In this document: positions 52,670-63,905 of the stretch, one piece after another | Layout: every line of letters begins with the position of its first letter | How positions within the stretch are numbered: the first letter of the stretch is position 1 | Assembly (NCBI RefSeq): GCF_000220835.1 | Contig: NZ_GL985606.1 | Location: 2,436,399-2,500,398, forward strand | From: Actinomyces sp. oral taxon 448 str. F0400 | GTDB lineage: Bacteria > Actinomycetota > Actinomycetes > Actinomycetales > Actinomycetaceae | Length of the DNA: 64,000 nucleotides | Reading direction: 5' to 3' | Notes under the pieces: generated by a model | Databases searched by the model: none | What the model saw: only the letters and a program-made list of their open reading frames with translations | What the model was told of the DNA's origin: nothing | Program-made: the position numbers and the translations under genes

Positions 52670-53418
52670 CCGGCTTCGAGCCTCGATCCGCGGCCAGTCC
52701 GCCCCCTCGCCGAATCCGCTCCAGCCAGGCGACAGCGCGGAAGCGGATATCAGGGTCGGCCTTGAACAGCGGGGTCAGACCGGGGACGACCCTGGTGATG
52801 AAGAAGCTCACTGGTCGGGTAGACGTCAGCCCGCTCGGCGGCCTCGAAGCCGTGGAGGACCCGAACGTCCTCATCGCGGACGGGAAGCTCCTTGCTCCCC
52901 CATGATGCTCCTTCGATATCGGGCGGCGCCTCGATGCCCGCCTGGCCGGCGCACCACCGCCTGCACCGTAGGATCAGCGCACCCGCCCAGTCCTCGAGGA
53001 CTCGATAGCCGGCGACCTCCCTCGAGTAGTCCCGAAGCGATAACCCGCGGCCGGTGAGCGGTCCGCGGGTGACGGTCGTCAACCCGCAGATGTCGGAAAC
53101 GAGAAGAAGGGCGCGGTGCGCGACCTCGTCGACGTCGACGACATCAACGACGGGAGGATCGGGGACGCCCCCGGCGACCGCGGGGAGCGCCGACGACGCG
53201 TTTGGGTCCCCCGCGCCGCGACCGGGAGGGGAGACGACGCGGGCTCCGCGTGTCCTGCGCTCGAAGAGCCGGCCGCCGAGGACCTCCTCCAACCGACGAA
53301 CGGCGTTGGACAACGCCGGCTGGGTGACGTCGTACTCCCGGGCGGCCGCACTGAAAGAACCGGTCCGGGAAACCGCCCGAGCATAGCGCAGGCCCTCGGG
53401 ACTGAGTCGATCATTCAC
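52670..53418 (-). pseudogene. LysR-family regulator remnant
   Basis: GTG 53418 opens a LysR helix-turn-helix (LRYARAVSRTGSFSAAAREYDVTQPALSNAVRRLEEVLGGRLFER). After about 75 residues the linker and first effector subdomain are missing. Effector-like parts follow: VDEVAHRALLLVSDICGLTTVTRG, LSLRDYSREVAGYRVLEDWAGA. A shifted frame gives FFITRVVPGLTPLFKADPDIRFRAVAWLERIRRGG near 52720-52800, which looks like the protein's C-terminus. Internal deletion plus frameshift make it non-functional, although the DNA-binding domain could still be made. Confidence 0.55.
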
Positions 53419-53618
53419 GCAAGCAGTCTACGAACCCTCGCCAACGGGCCCGATCCCCGCCCCTCCCTGAACCACCGCGAATCGGGCCGGCCTCGCACCG
53501 GGCAGCCGGGCATGGACCGCCCCGACGGACGAAAGAGCCGGCCGCCCCTGCAGGTGACCGGCCCCTCGCCCCTACGAACAGGACGACAGATACGGCGCCG
53601 AGCGCCGCCCAACCCGAC

Positions 53619-53693
53619 TCAGGCGTTGGGACGCTTGCCGTGGTTGGCGCCGGACTTGGCGCGTGCACGACGCTTACGACCGCGCTTGCCCAT
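53619..53693 (-). CDS. 50S ribosomal protein bL37 (24 residues)
   Basis: A 24-codon frame that reads MGKRGRKRRARAKSG and ends ANHGKRPNA before TGA at 53619. GGGGAGG lies 8 nt before the ATG. It matches, nearly residue for residue, the tiny actinobacterial large-subunit protein bL37 described from mycobacterial ribosome structures (KRGRKxR...KANHGKRPNx). Highly basic, it should bind 23S rRNA. It is far below usual gene-finder thresholds. It lies downstream of rsrA on the same strand, separated by 170 nt. Confidence 0.85.
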   Translation of the reverse strand: MGKRGRKRRARAKSGANHGKRPNA

Positions 53694-53863
53694 GAAAACA
53701 GCCTCCCCGTGTCTCGATTCGCCCCACGAGGGGGCACACAACACAGCAATGTTCGCACACTCGTGCAATCCCGGGCCAGTCGCCCACCAGTTGCACCGAT
53801 CACGCGCCGTGCCCGCCCCGCAGAACCACGCGCCGTGGATGGCAAGTCCCAGCCCGGCCGAAC

Positions 53864-54226
53864 CTAACCGAGCCGGAAGTGCACGGTCTGACTGCGGTGC
53901 ACCGTCGTCGTGCCATCCTGCGAACTCACGGAGGTCACGGTCACCGACGTCGTCGACGTCACCGATGTGGCCGACCGCATGACCGACAACCGGCCCAGCA
54001 CCCGGGCGCGCAGATCGGGCGGCGCCTGCTCGGCGCAGCGCGACCGCAGGATCTCGCGCAGATGCCTCTCGGCGTCGGCGATGCGCGAGCAGTGCTCGCA
54101 GTTCGCCACATGCTCAGCCAGCCGAGTGGTCAAGTCGTCATCGCACTCGTGATCGAGGAAACGCTCCAGGTGCGCGCGAGCCTCCGAGCACGAACAGCGC
54201 TCGCTCTTCTCCTGAGACCCGCTCAT
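53864..54226 (-). CDS. rsrA: Zinc-binding anti-sigma factor (RsrA/RshA type)
   Basis: 120 residues. The ZAS signature is present: Cys11 (with Cys13), and H39-x3-C43-x2-C46 in EHVANCEHCSR. In Streptomyces RsrA and mycobacterial RshA these bind zinc and, when oxidised to a disulphide, release the cognate sigma factor. The C-terminal 40 residues are Thr/Ser/Val-rich (TSTTSVTVTSVSS), an unusual low-complexity tail. The ATG overlaps the sigma-factor stop (TGATG), ensuring coupled synthesis. Confidence 0.92.
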   Translation of the reverse strand: MSGSQEKSERCSCSEARAHLERFLDHECDDDLTTRLAEHVANCEHCSRIADAERHLREILRSRCAEQAPPDLRARVLGRLSVMRSATSVTSTTSVTVTSVSSQDGTTTVHRSQTVHFRLG

Positions 54227-54924
54227 CAGGCGTCCTCCCGACTCGTGGTGTAGCCCAGCTGGCGGGCGTGATCGGCCAGGAGCTCGCGCAACTGACGGCG
54301 CCCGCGGTGCAGGCGGGACATGACAGTGCCGATGGGGGTGTCCATGATCTCGGCGATCTCCTTGTAGGAGAACCCCTCGACATCGGCGAGGTAGACGGCC
54401 AGACGCCGGTCCTCGCTCAGCTCGGAGAAGGCCTCCTTGATCTCCTCGTCGGGCAGCTCGTCCAGGGCAATGTTCTCGGCGCTGGGCAACCCGGTCGAAT
54501 CGTGGGAGGCCGCGCGGTGGAGCTGCCAGTCCTCGACGGTGTCGGCATCGGACTGGAGCGGCTCGCGCTGCTTCTTGCGGTAGGAGTTAATGAAAGTGTT
54601 GGTCAGAATCCGATACAGCCAGGCCTTGAGATTGGTGCCGGGGCGGTACTGGTGGAAGGAGGAAAAGGCCCTGGCGTAGGCGTCCTGGACAAGATCCTCG
54701 GCATCTGCCGGATTGCGCGTCATCCGCATGGCGGCGCCGTAGAGCTGGTCGAGATACGGCAGGGCGTCGGCCTCGAAGCGTGCGGCGCGCGCCTCCTCGG
54801 ACTCGCCCTCCGGAGCCCGGTCGAGACCGCCGGAGCCGCCGGGGGCGGTATCGGCGAGGTCGGTGGAGGTCTCGGCGTCGGCGCGCGCGGCGCCGTCGGG
54901 ATGCAGGTCGTTGGTATCCGTCAT
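54226..54924 (-). CDS. sigR: ECF sigma factor, SigR/SigH type (thiol-oxidative stress)
   Basis: 232 residues. After an acidic N-terminal extension (about 1-50) come sigma region 2 ([53 protein letters not shown], with -10 recognition) and region 4 ([53 protein letters not shown]). This matches the group controlled by RsrA-type redox switches and usually drives thioredoxin and mycothiol genes. The ATG at 54924 ([11 protein letters not shown]) is chosen on family length; the open frame continues upstream without likeness. Transcribed with rsrA. Confidence 0.94.
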   Translation of the reverse strand: MTDTNDLHPDGAARADAETSTDLADTAPGGSGGLDRAPEGESEEARAARFEADALPYLDQLYGAAMRMTRNPADAEDLVQDAYARAFSSFHQYRPGTNLKAWLYRILTNTFINSYRKKQREPLQSDADTVEDWQLHRAASHDSTGLPSAENIALDELPDEEIKEAFSELSEDRRLAVYLADVEGFSYKEIAEIMDTPIGTVMSRLHRGRRQLRELLADHARQLGYTTSREDA

Positions 54925-55129
54925 CGCCCACGAGCCTAGTCCGCGGGTGCGGACGGGTGCGGACGGGGCGCGGCTATCGAGCATGGCACTGGAGGTCATC
55001 GCCGGATGCAACGACGGCGGGGGCCGACTCATTCCCGCCGGTCCCCGCGCCGCCGCATCCGCGCACGAAGACCGGGTACTAGCCCTGGGAGTACTGGCCC
55101 TGGGAGCCATGGAGGGCGAGGATGAAGGC

Positions 55130-55627
55130 ATGGACCTGCTTCGCACCTTCGCCCGCCCGATGCTCGCCACCTCCTTCGTTCTGGACGGCATCGACGCCAT
55201 GACCCGGCCCGCCCGTCACGCGGAGCGATTCGAAAGGGCCACGCCGCTGCTGGAAAGGGCCGGCCTGCCACCGATGCTCACCTCGGACGCTCGCATGCTC
55301 ACCCGGGCCTGCGGGGCGGTGAGCGTCATGGCCGGCCTGGGGCTGGCGACGGGTACGGCCCCACGCATCTGCGCGGCAGTCCTGGCGGGACTCAACATTC
55401 CGCTGACCCTCGTCAACAATCCGGTATGGGCGGTCAAAGGCGGCCGGGCGCGCGACGAGGCCCTGTCGGGGCTGGCGCGCGGCGGCGCGGTCGGCGCCGG
55501 ACTGCTGCTGGCCGCCGTCGACCGGGAGGGCCGCCCCTCCCTGACCTGGCGGATCGAGGACGGCAGACGGCGACGCGCGACGGCCCAGCCGGCCCTGCTC
55601 ATGCATCGGCGCATGCGTCGTGCATGA
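55130..55627 (+). CDS. DoxX-family membrane protein
   Basis: 165 residues. Four hydrophobic segments fit the DoxX fold: [63 protein letters not shown], and a C-terminal [14 protein letters not shown], ending in a basic tail. In actinobacteria DoxX proteins pair with oxidative-stress functions (the mycobacterial membrane-associated oxidoreductase complex is known). It is divergent from sigR, so SigR could control it (inference; no GGAAT-N18-GTT promoter was found with certainty). Start ATG 55130; ATG 55109 is an alternative. Confidence 0.78.
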   Translation: MDLLRTFARPMLATSFVLDGIDAMTRPARHAERFERATPLLERAGLPPMLTSDARMLTRACGAVSVMAGLGLATGTAPRICAAVLAGLNIPLTLVNNPVWAVKGGRARDEALSGLARGGAVGAGLLLAAVDREGRPSLTWRIEDGRRRRATAQPALLMHRRMRRA

Positions 55628-55761
55628 GCGAGTGACCGCCTCCCGGCCCGGCGTGGCCAACGCCATCCTCGTACCGCCGTCCTCCTCAGCCGGCGCCGTC
55701 ATCTTAGGACTGAGGTCACGCTAGGGTGAGACCATCACGACGCCAAGCGAAGGACACGCGC

Positions 55762-57981
<2,220 letters not shown>

Positions 57982-58023
57982 GCCTCGGACGGCCAACGGC
58001 CGCGCACCTGAGAGAATGCGGCT

Positions 58024-59469
58024 GTGAGTGACACCCCTGCAGACGGCCCGCCGAGGCCCTGGACCGCCCCGACGCCCCTCGGCCCCCTCGACGCCACTGT
58101 CGCCCTGCCCGGATCGAAGTCCCTGACCTCCCGCGCCCTCCTGCTCGCGGCGGTCGCGGACGGCCCGACCACGATCACCGGCGTCCCGCCCTCGCGCGAC
58201 ACCGGCCTCATGCTCGCAGCCCTTGAGACGCTGGGCGCCCGCTTCAACGAGGCCGGCGGGCGGTCGCGTCTGCGCGCGTTCCCCGCCCCACTCCCCCTGC
58301 ACGTGGCCACCGGCCCCGACGGCACCGGGCATGTCGACTGCGGCCTGGCGGGCACCGTCATGCGCTTCGTGCCGCCGCTGGCGGCACTGGCGGACGCCCC
58401 CGTCGTCTTCGACGGCGATGAGGCGGCCCGACGCCGGCCGCTGGGCCCCCTGCTCGACGCCCTCGCGGCGCTGGGCGCCCGGACGCTCTGCCTGGCCGAG
58501 CCCGGCCACCTGCCCGTGCGCGTGGAACCGGGCGGCGGTGCCCTCCTGCGACCCTGCGACCCTGCCCCCGGGACGCCGCACCGGGTGGGCGTGGACGCCT
58601 CCGAGTCCTCCCAACTCCTGTCCGCACTGCTGCTCGTCGGCGCCCTGCTGCCCGGCGGGCTCGCCGTCACCCCCACCGGGCGCGTCCCCTCCCTGCCGCA
58701 CATCGCCATGACGGCCGCCTGCCTGCGCGAACGCGGCGTCCCGGTCGAGGAGCCCGGGGACGGCGCGCTCGAGGGCGCGCGCACATGGATCGTCCACCCG
58801 GCCCGCCCCGCCGGCGGCGAGGTGACCATCGAGCCGGACCTGTCCAACGCCGGCCCGTTCCTGGCGGCGGCACTGATCGCCGGAGGCGAGGTGCGGGTGC
58901 CGCACTGGCCGATGACCACGACCCAGGGCGGTGACGCCTGGCGCGAGCTCCTGCCCCGGCTGGGCGGGAGCGTTGAGCTGCGCGCCGAGGCCGACGGCTC
59001 GGGCACGCTCGTCGCCCGCGGCACCGGGGCGGCCGACCTGCGCGGCATCGACGCGGACCTGTCCGCTGTCGGGGAGCTCGCACCGGGCGTAGCCGCCCTG
59101 GCGGCCCTGGCCTCGGCGCACGGCCGTCCCAGCCGTCTGCGCGGCATCGCCCACCTGCGCGGGCACGAAACGAACCGGCTGACCGCTCTCGTCGCCGAGA
59201 TCGCCCGGATCGGCGGGCGCGCCCGCGAGAGCGAGGACGGGATCGTCATCGACGCCCTGCCCGCGGGCGCCCGCCTGCACCCGGCGCTCCTGCACTCCCA
59301 CGCCGATCACCGCATGGCAACCTTCGCCGCCCTCATCGGCCTGGGTGTCAAAGGCACCGAACTCGACGACATCGAGTGCACGTCCAAGACCCTCCCCGAC
59401 TTCCCGGCTCTGTGGACAGCCATGCTCAGTCACGTGTCCGAGCACGTGCCCGGTCAGGGCGGGCGGTAG
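58024..59469 (+). CDS. aroA: 3-phosphoshikimate 1-carboxyvinyltransferase (EPSP synthase)
   Basis: 481 residues; joins shikimate 3-phosphate and PEP in aromatic amino acid synthesis. Family blocks: ALPGSKSLTSRALLLAA (PEP/S3P contacts), GLAGTVMRFVPPLAAL (in place of the usual NAGTxxR), DLSNAGPFLAAALIAGG, LRGHETNRLTALVAEI and SHADHRMATFAALIGL. GLAGTVMR keeps the Gly of the glyphosate-sensitive class. It is slightly longer than typical. GTG start. The stop is followed 2 nt later by rsgA; the aroA-rsgA-sigR neighbourhood is conserved in actinobacteria. Confidence 0.96.
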   Translation: MSDTPADGPPRPWTAPTPLGPLDATVALPGSKSLTSRALLLAAVADGPTTITGVPPSRDTGLMLAALETLGARFNEAGGRSRLRAFPAPLPLHVATGPDGTGHVDCGLAGTVMRFVPPLAALADAPVVFDGDEAARRRPLGPLLDALAALGARTLCLAEPGHLPVRVEPGGGALLRPCDPAPGTPHRVGVDASESSQLLSALLLVGALLPGGLAVTPTGRVPSLPHIAMTAACLRERGVPVEEPGDGALEGARTWIVHPARPAGGEVTIEPDLSNAGPFLAAALIAGGEVRVPHWPMTTTQGGDAWRELLPRLGGSVELRAEADGSGTLVARGTGAADLRGIDADLSAVGELAPGVAALAALASAHGRPSRLRGIAHLRGHETNRLTALVAEIARIGGRARESEDGIVIDALPAGARLHPALLHSHADHRMATFAALIGLGVKGTELDDIECTSKTLPDFPALWTAMLSHVSEHVPGQGGR

Positions 59470-59471
59470 CG

Positions 59472-60653
59472 GTGACACCCCGGCGCGACACCGGCACCGA
59501 CGACCCGCGCGTGCGGGTGCGGCCCGGCCGCGGCTCGCGTCCGCGCACCAAACGGCGCCCGGCGCACGAGGACGCCGTCACGGGCACGGTCACGCGCGTC
59601 GACCGGGGCCATTACCGCATCCGTCTGGTCGACCCCGCCCTCACGCAGGACGGCAGCGGCGACATCACAGCCATCAAGGCGCGCGAACTCGGACGCGACA
59701 AGGTCGTCGTCGGGGACCGGGTGGCCGTCGTCGGGGACACGAGCGGACGCGAGGGCGCCCTGGCCCGACTGGTGCGCATCGGGCAACGGCGTACGCTGCT
59801 GCGCCGCACCGCCGAGGACGGTGAGGCCGCGGGCGCGCAACGACCGATCGTGGCCAACGCCGACCTGCTCGTCGTCGTCACCGCGGCCGCCCGCCCGGCC
59901 CCTCGCCCGCGCATGATCGACCGCTGCCTCGTGGCCGCCTACGACGCCGGCATGGAGCCGCTGCTGGTGCTGACCAAGTCGGATCTGGCCGACGCCGGCC
60001 CCCTCCTGGCCCTCTACGAACCGCTCGGAGTGCGCTCGCTGGCAACCCGGCTGGGTCCCCCGGACCGCGCAGGCGCCCGGTGGACGGCGGGCGCGCGCAC
60101 CGGCGGCGTCGGCGCCGTGCGCGAGGTGATCGGCGGACGCACGAGCGTGTTCGTGGGACACTCGGGGGTCGGCAAGTCCACGCTCATCAACGCGCTCGTG
60201 CCCGGCGCGCACCGGCGGACCGGCCGCGTCAACGACGTCACCGGTCGTGGACGCCACACCTCCGCCAGTCTCCAGGCCCTGGAGCTTCCGGGCGGCGGCT
60301 GGGTCATCGACACGCCCGGAGTACGATCCTTCGGGGTCGCCCACGTGAGCCCGGCGAACATCCTGCGCGGCTTCCCGGACCTGGCCGACGTCGCCGAAGC
60401 CTGCCCGCGCGGCTGCACCCACGAGGCCGGGGTCCCCGAGTGCGCCCTCGACGAGTGGGCGACCGGCCGCTCCGACGTCGGGGCGGGCGACGTCGACCGG
60501 GCCGGCAGGACCGGCGACCAGCCCCCTGCCGCGGCGCCGGACACCGCCGAGAACGTCCGGCGCCGGGCGCGCGTGGGCTCATTCCGCCGGCTGCTCGTCC
60601 CCTCCCTGGAGGCGGAGGACCCCGCACTCCGGCCCGACGGGCGCCACCACTGA
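59472..60653 (+). CDS. rsgA: Small ribosomal subunit biogenesis GTPase RsgA
   Basis: 393 residues; circularly permuted GTPase that checks late 30S assembly. An N-terminal OB domain (TGTVTRVDRGHYRIRLVD) is followed by G4 LTKSD, G1 GHSGVGKSTLINAL, G2-like TGRGRHTSA and G3 DTPGVRSFGV in permuted order. The C-terminal zinc knuckle is CPRGCTHEAGVPEC. GTG 59472 starts 2 nt after aroA, so the genes are coupled. A variable, acidic/Ala-rich insertion precedes the final helix. Confidence 0.95.
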   Translation: MTPRRDTGTDDPRVRVRPGRGSRPRTKRRPAHEDAVTGTVTRVDRGHYRIRLVDPALTQDGSGDITAIKARELGRDKVVVGDRVAVVGDTSGREGALARLVRIGQRRTLLRRTAEDGEAAGAQRPIVANADLLVVVTAAARPAPRPRMIDRCLVAAYDAGMEPLLVLTKSDLADAGPLLALYEPLGVRSLATRLGPPDRAGARWTAGARTGGVGAVREVIGGRTSVFVGHSGVGKSTLINALVPGAHRRTGRVNDVTGRGRHTSASLQALELPGGGWVIDTPGVRSFGVAHVSPANILRGFPDLADVAEACPRGCTHEAGVPECALDEWATGRSDVGAGDVDRAGRTGDQPPAAAPDTAENVRRRARVGSFRRLLVPSLEAEDPALRPDGRHH

Positions 60654-60840
60654 CACCGACGGGCGGCGCAGAACCGACCGGCGCACCGGAGCCGAACGCG
60701 CTCGGAGACGGGACCGCGGCGGGCGCAGGTCCACCGCGGGACCCGCGCCCGGGACGATTCGCCCCCCACGAGCGATCCGTGGAACAGTATCCGCGGCTCA
60801 GCCGGGCCGCCCCGTCCGGTCGCGAAAGGGAGACACCACC

Positions 60841-61506
60841 ATGACCAGCGCCATCCCGATGATCCGCGTCGCCGGTCCCGACGATCTGGATGCCGTCGCC
60901 GCCCTGCTCACCGAGGCCTTCCTGCCCGATCCGATCATGAGCGCCATCACCGCCGCGGCCCCCGACCCGCAGAGGGCTCTCACTCACCTTCATCACGTCA
61001 AACTGGCCTCCCACTACTTGAGCACGGATGAGACCGCGCGTGCGGGCGCACGGGTTGATCTGGCCGTTGACGCCTCGGACCGCCTGCTCGGCGCCGCCCT
61101 GTGGGACGCCCCGGTCACCGGGAGCGGTCCGAGCGGCGTCGCCGGACCGCTCGAACCGGACCGGGCGGCTCCGCCGGGACTGGACCCGGACATTCTGGGT
61201 CGCGCCCGGGACCTGTGCCTGCTCGACGACGCCCTGTGCAAAGCCCACAGGCCGGCGTCCGCGCACTGGTACCTGTCCATGATCGCCGTCGTCCCGCTCG
61301 CCAGAGGAACGGGGACCGGCAGCACTCTGCTGCGCCGCGGCCTGGACCGGGTCGACGCCGACGGCATGGCGGCCCACCTGGAATCCACGACTCCCGGCTC
61401 TCGGCGCCTGTACGAGCGACTCGGCTTCAAGCGGGTCGCCGTGCTCGACGCGCCGCCGCTGCCGGCGTACTGGGCCATGACGCGCCCGGCGCCCGGCAGC
61501 CGCTGA
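60841..61506 (+). CDS. GNAT-family N-acetyltransferase
   Basis: 221 residues. The acetyl-CoA binding motif A is WYLSMIAVVPLARGTGTGSTLLRRGLDRVD (pattern R/Q-x-x-G-x-G/A), followed by AHLESTTPGSRRLYERLGFKRVAV (motif B). The N-terminal helix IRVAGPDDLDAVAALLTEAFLPDP is the usual variable acceptor part. ATG with AAAGGGAGA about 8 nt upstream. The substrate is unknown; it could modify a small molecule or protein. Confidence 0.9.
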   Translation: MTSAIPMIRVAGPDDLDAVAALLTEAFLPDPIMSAITAAAPDPQRALTHLHHVKLASHYLSTDETARAGARVDLAVDASDRLLGAALWDAPVTGSGPSGVAGPLEPDRAAPPGLDPDILGRARDLCLLDDALCKAHRPASAHWYLSMIAVVPLARGTGTGSTLLRRGLDRVDADGMAAHLESTTPGSRRLYERLGFKRVAVLDAPPLPAYWAMTRPAPGSR

Positions 61507-61608
61507 CCCCTCCCCCGCCCCCGCCCCGGGATGGCGATCGGGACGACGGGTCCAGCCCGTACTGGAGACGCTTTGAGGGAGTCTCACCGCTCCCGTTAGG
61601 CTCGTCGT

Positions 61609-62325
61609 ATGTCAGCAGCAGCCTCCGCACGCCTGCCGCGTCCCTCATGGGTGGGCCTGTCAGCGCGTGCCGAGCTGACGGTCGCCCAACGCCGCGTCCT
61701 CGAACTGATCGAGTCGGCGCACCACCCGATGACCGCCGCCGAAGTCGCCTCAGCGCTCGGCCTCCATCACAACACCGTGCGCGAACACCTCGACGCCCTC
61801 ATCGAGGCCGGCTTCGTCGAGGTCTCGACCAATCCGACGGGTCGACGCGGCCGCCCGGCCCTGCACTACGCCTCCACCGCCCCGGACCCGGCCGAGGTTC
61901 TGGACTCCTACCTCACTTTGCTCGACGCGATATCGGAGACGCTGGGCACCAGCCCGCAGGCGCAGAAGCTGGCGCTGGACATCGGCCGGCGCTGGGCGCA
62001 GCTGATGTCGTCGGCGCAGCGGATCGAGGAACCCGCGGAGGGGGCGAGCCCCGCCGAGCGCGCGACGAGCCTCCTGCCGGGCCTGTCCCTCATGGGCTTC
62101 GCACCCGTCGCCCAGGGCGAGACCCTCGTCCTCAAATCCTGCCCCCTGATCACCGGCAGCAGAGTTCCTCGGCCGCTGGTGTGCCTCATGCACGAGGGCT
62201 ACCTCAACGAGGTCTACGAGCGTGCGGGGCTGCACCGCTCCCCCGCCAACGACGTCGGCGCGCGCACGCGTCTGAGGCTGACGCCACTGCTCGGGGACGG
62301 CTGCCACATCACCGTCGAGAGCTAA
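61609..62325 (+). CDS. Winged-helix transcriptional regulator (DeoR/ArsR-like, Cys-containing)
   Basis: 238 residues. The N-terminal wHTH is RRVLELIESAHHPMTAAEVASALGLHHNTVREHLDALIEAGFVEV with wing TGRRGRPALHY. The C-terminal half has spaced cysteines and His in LVLKSCPLITGSRVPRPLVCLMHEGYL. This pattern is known from actinobacterial regulators that sense redox or NO through a metal or iron-sulphur site (inference). It converges with the copper nitrite reductase gene 47 nt away, which suggests it controls it. Confidence 0.85.
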   Translation: MSAAASARLPRPSWVGLSARAELTVAQRRVLELIESAHHPMTAAEVASALGLHHNTVREHLDALIEAGFVEVSTNPTGRRGRPALHYASTAPDPAEVLDSYLTLLDAISETLGTSPQAQKLALDIGRRWAQLMSSAQRIEEPAEGASPAERATSLLPGLSLMGFAPVAQGETLVLKSCPLITGSRVPRPLVCLMHEGYLNEVYERAGLHRSPANDVGARTRLRLTPLLGDGCHITVES

Positions 62326-62372
62326 CCGCGCATCGCTCGGGCCCACTGCTCCGCTCGTCCGCCCGTTCGCCT

Positions 62373-63905
62373 CTACGCGACGACCAGACGCCCCATGGCC
62401 CCCTTCTCCATGTCGGCGAAGGCGTGGGTGACGAACGTGTAGGTGCCGGCGCCGGGAGGCACGGCCTCGACGAAGCCGCCCTGGGCGGGCTCGAGCCCCA
62501 GAGCCTGCGACCCGCCCGACCAGGCGGCCCCGATCCTGTCGGGGCCGCCGAGGGTCCAGGCGCCCTCGAAGAACACCTGGTCGAACTGGAGCCCCACGCA
62601 GTGGAAGCTCATGGGCTCCGACGGCCCGGCGTTGAGCACCCAGAAGCGGACGCGCTCGCCGGGTCCGGCGGGCAGCGGCCGGTCGCGGTACTGGAAGGCG
62701 GTGCCGTTGAAGGCGAACAGGTCGGGCGTCTTGGCGGCGACCTTGGCCGCATCGGTCTCCCCGCCCTCGGGACCGAGATAGATCTCGGACTGGACGACGA
62801 GGTACTCGCGGTCGACCCCCTCCAACCCGGGCGGGTCGATGACGACGGCTCCATGCATGCCGCCGGCCAGGTGGACGCTCATGGGCGCCGTCGAGCAGTG
62901 GTAGAGCCAGATGCCGGCACGCTGGGCGACGAACTCGTAGACGAGATTCTCGCCCGGGTTGATCGAACGCATGACGTCGTCAGGGGGGACGACGCCGGCG
63001 TGGAAGTCGATGGAGTGGCTCATCGACCCCTCATTGACCAGGGTGATCCGGAAGGTGTCGCCCACCCTGCCCCGCAGCACCGGCCCGGGGACCTGCCCGT
63101 TGAAGGTCATGCGCGTCTGGGTGACTCCGCCGCCGACGTGCATGACCTGCTCCATGACGGTGAAGGTGTGCTCGTGGAGCGCGCCGGACCCGGCCGGGGC
63201 GAGGACGGCGTCGAAGGCGGCGACGTCCTCGGGTAGGACCGCCGAGTAGTCCGGCACCGCGTCATCGGAGGAGGCCGCGCCCTGGCCGGCCGGGGACGCG
63301 TCCTGGCCGCCCGAGGCCGCACTCCGGCCGCCGGCGGTGACGTGGAAGACCATGCCCTGCGCGCGGTGTCCGGCGATCGAGCACCAGCCCTCCAGCGGTC
63401 CGCTCACGACGCCCGCGTCGAGAGTGCCGACGGCGCCCGCGGCGACGCGTCCGGTAGTGGCGGTAGCGCCGGAGGAGAGCTCGAGGACCAGGTCGTGGAC
63501 CTGGTCGGAGGTGTTGTCCAGGCTCACCACGAGCCGGTCGCCGGGGGCGACGTCGACGGTGTCGGGCACGAAGCGCATGCCCTCGACACCGACGGAGGCC
63601 TCGACCGTGCGACCCGTGGCGGGCACGGGTTCCGTTCCCGCGTCCCTCTCCCCGCCTCCGCCGACGGCAGTGCCCGCCACGACGGCCGCCCCGGCGGTCA
63701 GCAGCCCGAAGAGCGCCCCGCGGCGGTCGGTGGCGCGTGCGGCCCGGCGCGCCGCCTCGGTGTCCTGCGCTGAGGCGGCGGCACGGCCGCGTCCGACAGC
63801 GGGAGCCGTACCCGAGGTCACCGCCCCGCGGTGGGCGGCGCCGACGTCCCGATCGCCATCGGCACCATCGTCGCCGTCGGACGTGGCGGGGGTGTTCTCA
63901 CTCAT
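62373..63905 (-). CDS. nirK: Three-domain copper-containing nitrite reductase (multicopper oxidase fold)
   Basis: 510 residues. A long Ala-rich cytoplasmic tail and one membrane helix (LFGLLTAGAAVVAGTAVGG, Tat-like RR just before) lead to an N-terminal cupredoxin domain with type 1 copper ligands in WCSIAGHRAQGM. Then follow two further cupredoxin domains of NirK/AniA type: HSIDFH (type 2 site His), LYHCSTAPMSVHLAGGM (type 1 Cys, His, Met) and FHCVGLQFD, THAFADMEKGAMGRL. It would reduce nitrite to nitric oxide, receiving electrons through the fused cupredoxin. AGGAGA is 5 nt before the ATG. Confidence 0.88.
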   Translation of the reverse strand: MSENTPATSDGDDGADGDRDVGAAHRGAVTSGTAPAVGRGRAAASAQDTEAARRAARATDRRGALFGLLTAGAAVVAGTAVGGGGERDAGTEPVPATGRTVEASVGVEGMRFVPDTVDVAPGDRLVVSLDNTSDQVHDLVLELSSGATATTGRVAAGAVGTLDAGVVSGPLEGWCSIAGHRAQGMVFHVTAGGRSAASGGQDASPAGQGAASSDDAVPDYSAVLPEDVAAFDAVLAPAGSGALHEHTFTVMEQVMHVGGGVTQTRMTFNGQVPGPVLRGRVGDTFRITLVNEGSMSHSIDFHAGVVPPDDVMRSINPGENLVYEFVAQRAGIWLYHCSTAPMSVHLAGGMHGAVVIDPPGLEGVDREYLVVQSEIYLGPEGGETDAAKVAAKTPDLFAFNGTAFQYRDRPLPAGPGERVRFWVLNAGPSEPMSFHCVGLQFDQVFFEGAWTLGGPDRIGAAWSGGSQALGLEPAQGGFVEAVPPGAGTYTFVTHAFADMEKGAMGRLVVA

